From contig DBCI01000117.1 in NCBI GenBank assembly GCA_002292975.1, positions 38,681 through 48,007 on the forward strand: DNA of 9,327 nucleotides, read 5' to 3'. The position numbers and the translations under genes are program-made. The notes beneath the pieces were generated by a model. It did not search any database and was not told where the DNA came from. It worked only from the letters and a program-made list of their open reading frames with translations. This DNA comes from Polynucleobacter sp. UBA962. Its GTDB lineage: Bacteria > Pseudomonadota > Gammaproteobacteria > Burkholderiales > Burkholderiaceae. Of the stretch, positions 6,931 through 9,327 are shown piece after piece. Each line of letters opens with the position of its first letter. The stretch's first letter is position 1.

Positions 6931-7533
6931 ATGCCAGGCATTACCCCCATTCAGTATTTTGTCTTTGCTCTGGCGCTAATACCGCTCGTGCGCTTATTGG
7001 TTCTTGGGTATCTTGGACAATTAACTGCAAATCCAGTGGAGTTTATTACCCGATCGACGGGCACTTGGACCATTACCTTGTTGTGCATCACCTTATGCAT
7101 GAGCCCGCTACGATGGTTGACCGGCTGGGCAGGGTGGATTCGTTTACGCCGCATGCTGGGGCTCTTCACATTCTTCTATGCATTTTTACACTTCAGTATT
7201 TGGTATTGGCTGGATCACAATCTTGATCCGAAGCAAATGTTGGATGATGTGATTGAGCGACCATTTATAACGATGGGTTTTCTGGCATTTGTACTAATGA
7301 GTCTTTTGGCCATCACCTCCAACCAGAGAGCGATACACGCTTTAGGACGGAAATGGTCTATCTTGCATCGCTCGATTTATGGAATCGCTATTCTTGCTGT
7401 CTTGCACTTCCTATGGCATAAGGCAGGCAAGAATGATTTTGAGGTAGTCAGCATTTATGCTGGGATAATCCTCCTATTATTAGTGATCCGAGTGCCTATT
7501 ATTCAGAAACGTTTAATGCGAACTCGTTCTTAA
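6931..7533 (+). CDS. msrQ: Heme-binding membrane subunit MsrQ (YedZ) of the MsrPQ system
   Basis: This 200-residue membrane protein has about six helices of the ferric-reductase-like transmembrane fold. His87 (in RRMLGLFTFFYAFLH), His146 (in ILHRSIYG) and His159 (in AVLHF) have nearly the same spacing (59 and 13 residues) as the heme-ligand histidines of E. coli MsrQ (His91, His151, His164). It carries electrons from the respiratory quinone pool or the flavin reductase Fre to periplasmic MsrP. The ATG follows the msrP stop by 3 bases, so the pair is made together. The protein ends in a basic tail (IQKRLMRTRS), consistent with a cytoplasmic C-terminus. Confidence 0.95.
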   Translation: MPGITPIQYFVFALALIPLVRLLVLGYLGQLTANPVEFITRSTGTWTITLLCITLCMSPLRWLTGWAGWIRLRRMLGLFTFFYAFLHFSIWYWLDHNLDPKQMLDDVIERPFITMGFLAFVLMSLLAITSNQRAIHALGRKWSILHRSIYGIAILAVLHFLWHKAGKNDFEVVSIYAGIILLLLVIRVPIIQKRLMRTRS

Positions 7534-7541
7534 GGAACCAT

Positions 7542-9176
7542 ATGCAATTTAATTGGCACAATCCCTATCCAACCATCCGCATGCCGGTGATGGGGCGCAA
7601 TATCGTCTCAACCTCGCACCCTTATGCAGCCCAAGCGGGCCTGAAGATCATGCATCAGGGTGGCAATGCGATTGATGCGGCGATTGCTGCTGCTGCAGCC
7701 CTAATGATTGTGGAGCCCGTATCCAATGGTCTTGGAAGTGATTGCTTTGCAATCGTGTGGGATGGTGAGCAATTGCATGGACTGAACTCCTCAGGGGTCT
7801 CACCCGCTGCATGGAACCTTGATTATTTTGCCGCCAAGTATGGCAGGGAGAGTAATGGTTTCGCAAAACGTCCTATGCGGGGTTGGGATAGTGTGACCGT
7901 GCCAGGTGCATTAGCGGGCTGGCAAGCATTGCATGAGCGCTTTGGCTCATTACCCATTGCGAATCTCCTACAACCCGCGATTGAGATTGCCGAGCGTGGT
8001 CATGCTGTAGCACCCATCGTTGCTCATAAATGGGCAGCCGCCGCTAGTGAGTTAGCCTCTCAGCCTGGTTTTGCAAATGCCTTTATGCCTAAGGGTAGGG
8101 CGCCTGCAACGGGTGAGATGTTTGATTTCCCACAAGCGGCTAAGGCACTTAAACGATTGGCGCAAGTAGGCCTGCGGGATTTTTATGAGGGCGAGATTGC
8201 ACAGGCTATCACTGCATTTGCAAAAGAACATGGTGCGGCGATGAGCGCCAGTGATTTGGCTAATTACAAACCTGATTGGGTCGGCACCATCTCAACCAAG
8301 GTACAAGGATACGATGTGCATGAGATCCCTCCAAATGGTCAAGGTATCGGCGCCTTAATCGCTATGGGTATCTTAGAGCAATTGGATTTGGCTAAATATC
8401 CTGTGGATGGTGTTGAGAGCCAGCATCTGCAAATTGAAGCCATGAAACTTGCCTTTGCAGACGTCTATCGCTATGTGGCTGATCCGTGCTCGATGGAAGT
8501 TAGTCCATCCCAGATGTTGAACCCCGATTATCTTGCTCAGCGTGCTCGACTCATTGATCCCAAGAAAGCAACTCATTTCCCCTTTGGGATGCCAAATACT
8601 GGCGGTACGATCTATTTAAGTGCCGCTGACGAACAAGGTCGAATGATCTCATTTATCCAGAGTAATTACATGGGCTTTGGTTCTGGAGTAGTGGAGCCTA
8701 ATTGGGGTATTAGTTTCCAGAATCGCGGTTATGGGTTCTCGTCCGATCCCACATCACCGAATGTGGTCGCTGGTAATAAGCGCCCCTTCCATACGATCAT
8801 TCCGGCCTTCTTGACCAAAGAGGTGAACGGCAAAACAGTTCCTCAAATGAGCTTTGGGGTGATGGGCGGGGATATGCAACCTCAAGGCCATCTGCAAACT
8901 CTTCTGCGAATGTTGGTCTATAAACAGCAGCCTCAGGCAGCTTGTGATGCCCCGCGCTGGAAAGTAAATCGCGACTTTAGTCTTGATGTAGAGGCTAATA
9001 TGAGCCCAGAGACCGTTAAGGGCTTGGTGGAAAAGGGGCATATTCTTAAAAAGGTAGAAGACCCCTATATGGACTTTGGCTCAGGCCAATTTATCTGGCG
9101 CCTTAGCAACGCGATAGCGGATGGCTATGTTGCTGCTAGCGATAGCCGGCGTGACGGTCTAGCCGCAGCCTTCTAG
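7542..9176 (+). CDS. Gamma-glutamyltransferase-family Ntn-hydrolase, substrate uncertain
   Basis: This 544-residue proenzyme has both GGT parts: large subunit 1-355, with the conserved STSHPYAAQAGLKIMHQGGN (23-42) and DAAIAAAAAL blocks, and small subunit 356-544. The self-cleavage nucleophile is Thr356 in GGTIYLSAAD, and an oxyanion-type VMGGD lies at 440-444. It differs from classical GGT: there is no signal peptide, so it should be cytoplasmic. Against remembered E. coli Ggt, Arg114 becomes Leu, the QMDDFS segment becomes NRGYGFS (losing Asp433), and RPLSSM becomes RPFHTI. These residues hold the glutamyl group. The pattern resembles YwrD/HpxW-like members, one of which acts on oxamate. AAGGA (7532-7536) five bases before the ATG is a good ribosome site. 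It follows msrQ by 8 bases, without obvious functional link. Confidence 0.88.
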   Translation: MQFNWHNPYPTIRMPVMGRNIVSTSHPYAAQAGLKIMHQGGNAIDAAIAAAAALMIVEPVSNGLGSDCFAIVWDGEQLHGLNSSGVSPAAWNLDYFAAKYGRESNGFAKRPMRGWDSVTVPGALAGWQALHERFGSLPIANLLQPAIEIAERGHAVAPIVAHKWAAAASELASQPGFANAFMPKGRAPATGEMFDFPQAAKALKRLAQVGLRDFYEGEIAQAITAFAKEHGAAMSASDLANYKPDWVGTISTKVQGYDVHEIPPNGQGIGALIAMGILEQLDLAKYPVDGVESQHLQIEAMKLAFADVYRYVADPCSMEVSPSQMLNPDYLAQRARLIDPKKATHFPFGMPNTGGTIYLSAADEQGRMISFIQSNYMGFGSGVVEPNWGISFQNRGYGFSSDPTSPNVVAGNKRPFHTIIPAFLTKEVNGKTVPQMSFGVMGGDMQPQGHLQTLLRMLVYKQQPQAACDAPRWKVNRDFSLDVEANMSPETVKGLVEKGHILKKVEDPYMDFGSGQFIWRLSNAIADGYVAASDSRRDGLAAAF

Positions 9177-9259
9177 CATCCTCCGATGCAGAAGCCCGTT
9201 AAAATAGTGAGCTTTGCTATTCCGTATTTCTAATTCATCCCTTGTTATAGAAAGTTGTT
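9177..9259. other. Intergenic region before the ABC-F gene
   Basis: This gap of 83 bases contains, with the last base of the preceding gene, a five-pair stem GCATC/GATGC (9176-9189). It also has a weak AT-rich hairpin at 9203-9221 with two wobble pairs. Neither is followed by a T-run, so no convincing intrinsic terminator is seen. TAAAAT (9200-9205) could be a -10 box for the downstream gene, but there is no acceptable -35 at the right distance. Confidence 0.3.
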
Positions 9260-9327
9260 GTGTTAAACGCATCTAATATCACTATGCAGTTCGGGGCAAA
9301 GCCCCTATTTGAGAACATCTCCGTCAA
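9260..9327 (+). CDS. ABC-F family ATPase, YbiT-like (N-terminus only, runs off window)
   Basis: The last 68 bases encode an N-terminus that continues past the window. The residues around [15 protein letters not shown] (from 9284) closely match the opening of E. coli YbiT, an ABC-F ATPase ([20 protein letters not shown]), and the first strand of an ABC nucleotide-binding domain. ABC-F proteins bind the ribosome and act in translation; they have two ATPase domains and no membrane part. The frame is closed by a TAG at 9248-9250. The GTG at 9260 gives the same number of residues before MQFG as in YbiT, so it is preferred over the internal ATG at 9284. No strong ribosome site is visible. Confidence is limited by the short fragment. 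Confidence 0.75.
   Translation, partial: [22 protein letters not shown]
9293..9305 (+). other. Short GC-rich hairpin in the first codons of the ABC-F gene
   Basis: GGGGC (9293-9297) and GCCCC (9301-9305) form a perfect five-pair stem around an AAA loop, followed by TATTT, about 33 bases after the GTG start. It lies in the Gly-Ala-Lys-Pro-Leu codons. It could slow translation or act as a short attenuator, but may be a coding coincidence. Confidence 0.25.

Noticed and set aside
9176..9189. GCATC-CTCC-GATGC hairpin as terminator of the msrPQ-GGT run
   Set aside because: Only five pairs, followed by AGAAGCCCG rather than T residues.

Overview
The window reads as a stretch of chromosome from a betaproteobacterium. 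Gene content and protein style (two-part YeeE/YedE proteins, TIGR01244-type protein, DUF2244, GcdH, MsrPQ, YbiT-type ABC-F) fit Burkholderiaceae. The fairly balanced base composition and tight packing suggest a small-genome freshwater lineage such as Polynucleobacter. That placement is inference from protein resemblance, not from a marker gene. I see no RNA gene, insertion sequence, CRISPR array, phage gene or origin. Coding density is very high; the longest gap is 111 bases (5144-5254), and no gap exceeds 300.

Left block, + strand, 1-3972. Eight genes follow one another with gaps of 4-45 bases and one overlap. They are the 3' end of a YeeE/YedE transporter (TsuA-like), the PmpA-like and PmpB-like halves of a split YeeE/YedE transporter, a stand-alone DUF442/TIGR01244 protein with a rhodanese-like active loop, a pterin-4a-carbinolamine dehydratase, a DUF2244 membrane protein, a hotdog acyl-CoA thioesterase, and the tRNA 2-selenouridine synthase MnmH. 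The first four look like a sulfur uptake/sulfane-sulfur handling module related to the bigR/blh-type sulfide-detoxification operons. MnmH also runs on rhodanese chemistry, but its presence in the same run may be coincidence.

Middle, - strand, 3965-5143. Glutaryl-CoA dehydrogenase (gcdH) is convergent with mnmH, and the two 3' ends overlap by 8 bases. The 111-base gap at 5144-5254 is a divergent promoter region.

Right block, + strand, 5255-9327. A queuosine-precursor transporter (yhhQ) overlaps msrP by ATGA. msrQ follows after 3 bases, and a gamma-glutamyltransferase-family Ntn-hydrolase after 8 bases. MsrP (periplasmic Mo enzyme) and MsrQ (membrane heme protein) form the envelope methionine-sulfoxide repair system. 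The GGT-family protein has no signal peptide and seems to lack the residues that bind a gamma-glutamyl group in classical GGT, so its substrate is open. After an 83-base gap the window ends in the first codons of an ABC-F ATPase of the YbiT type, starting with GTG.

Most of the window is ordinary, well-recognised metabolism. The points most worth checking are the stripped-down sulfur module with its rhodanese-like loop in a DUF442 protein, the non-canonical GGT-family enzyme, and a terminator-like hairpin just inside pmpA.
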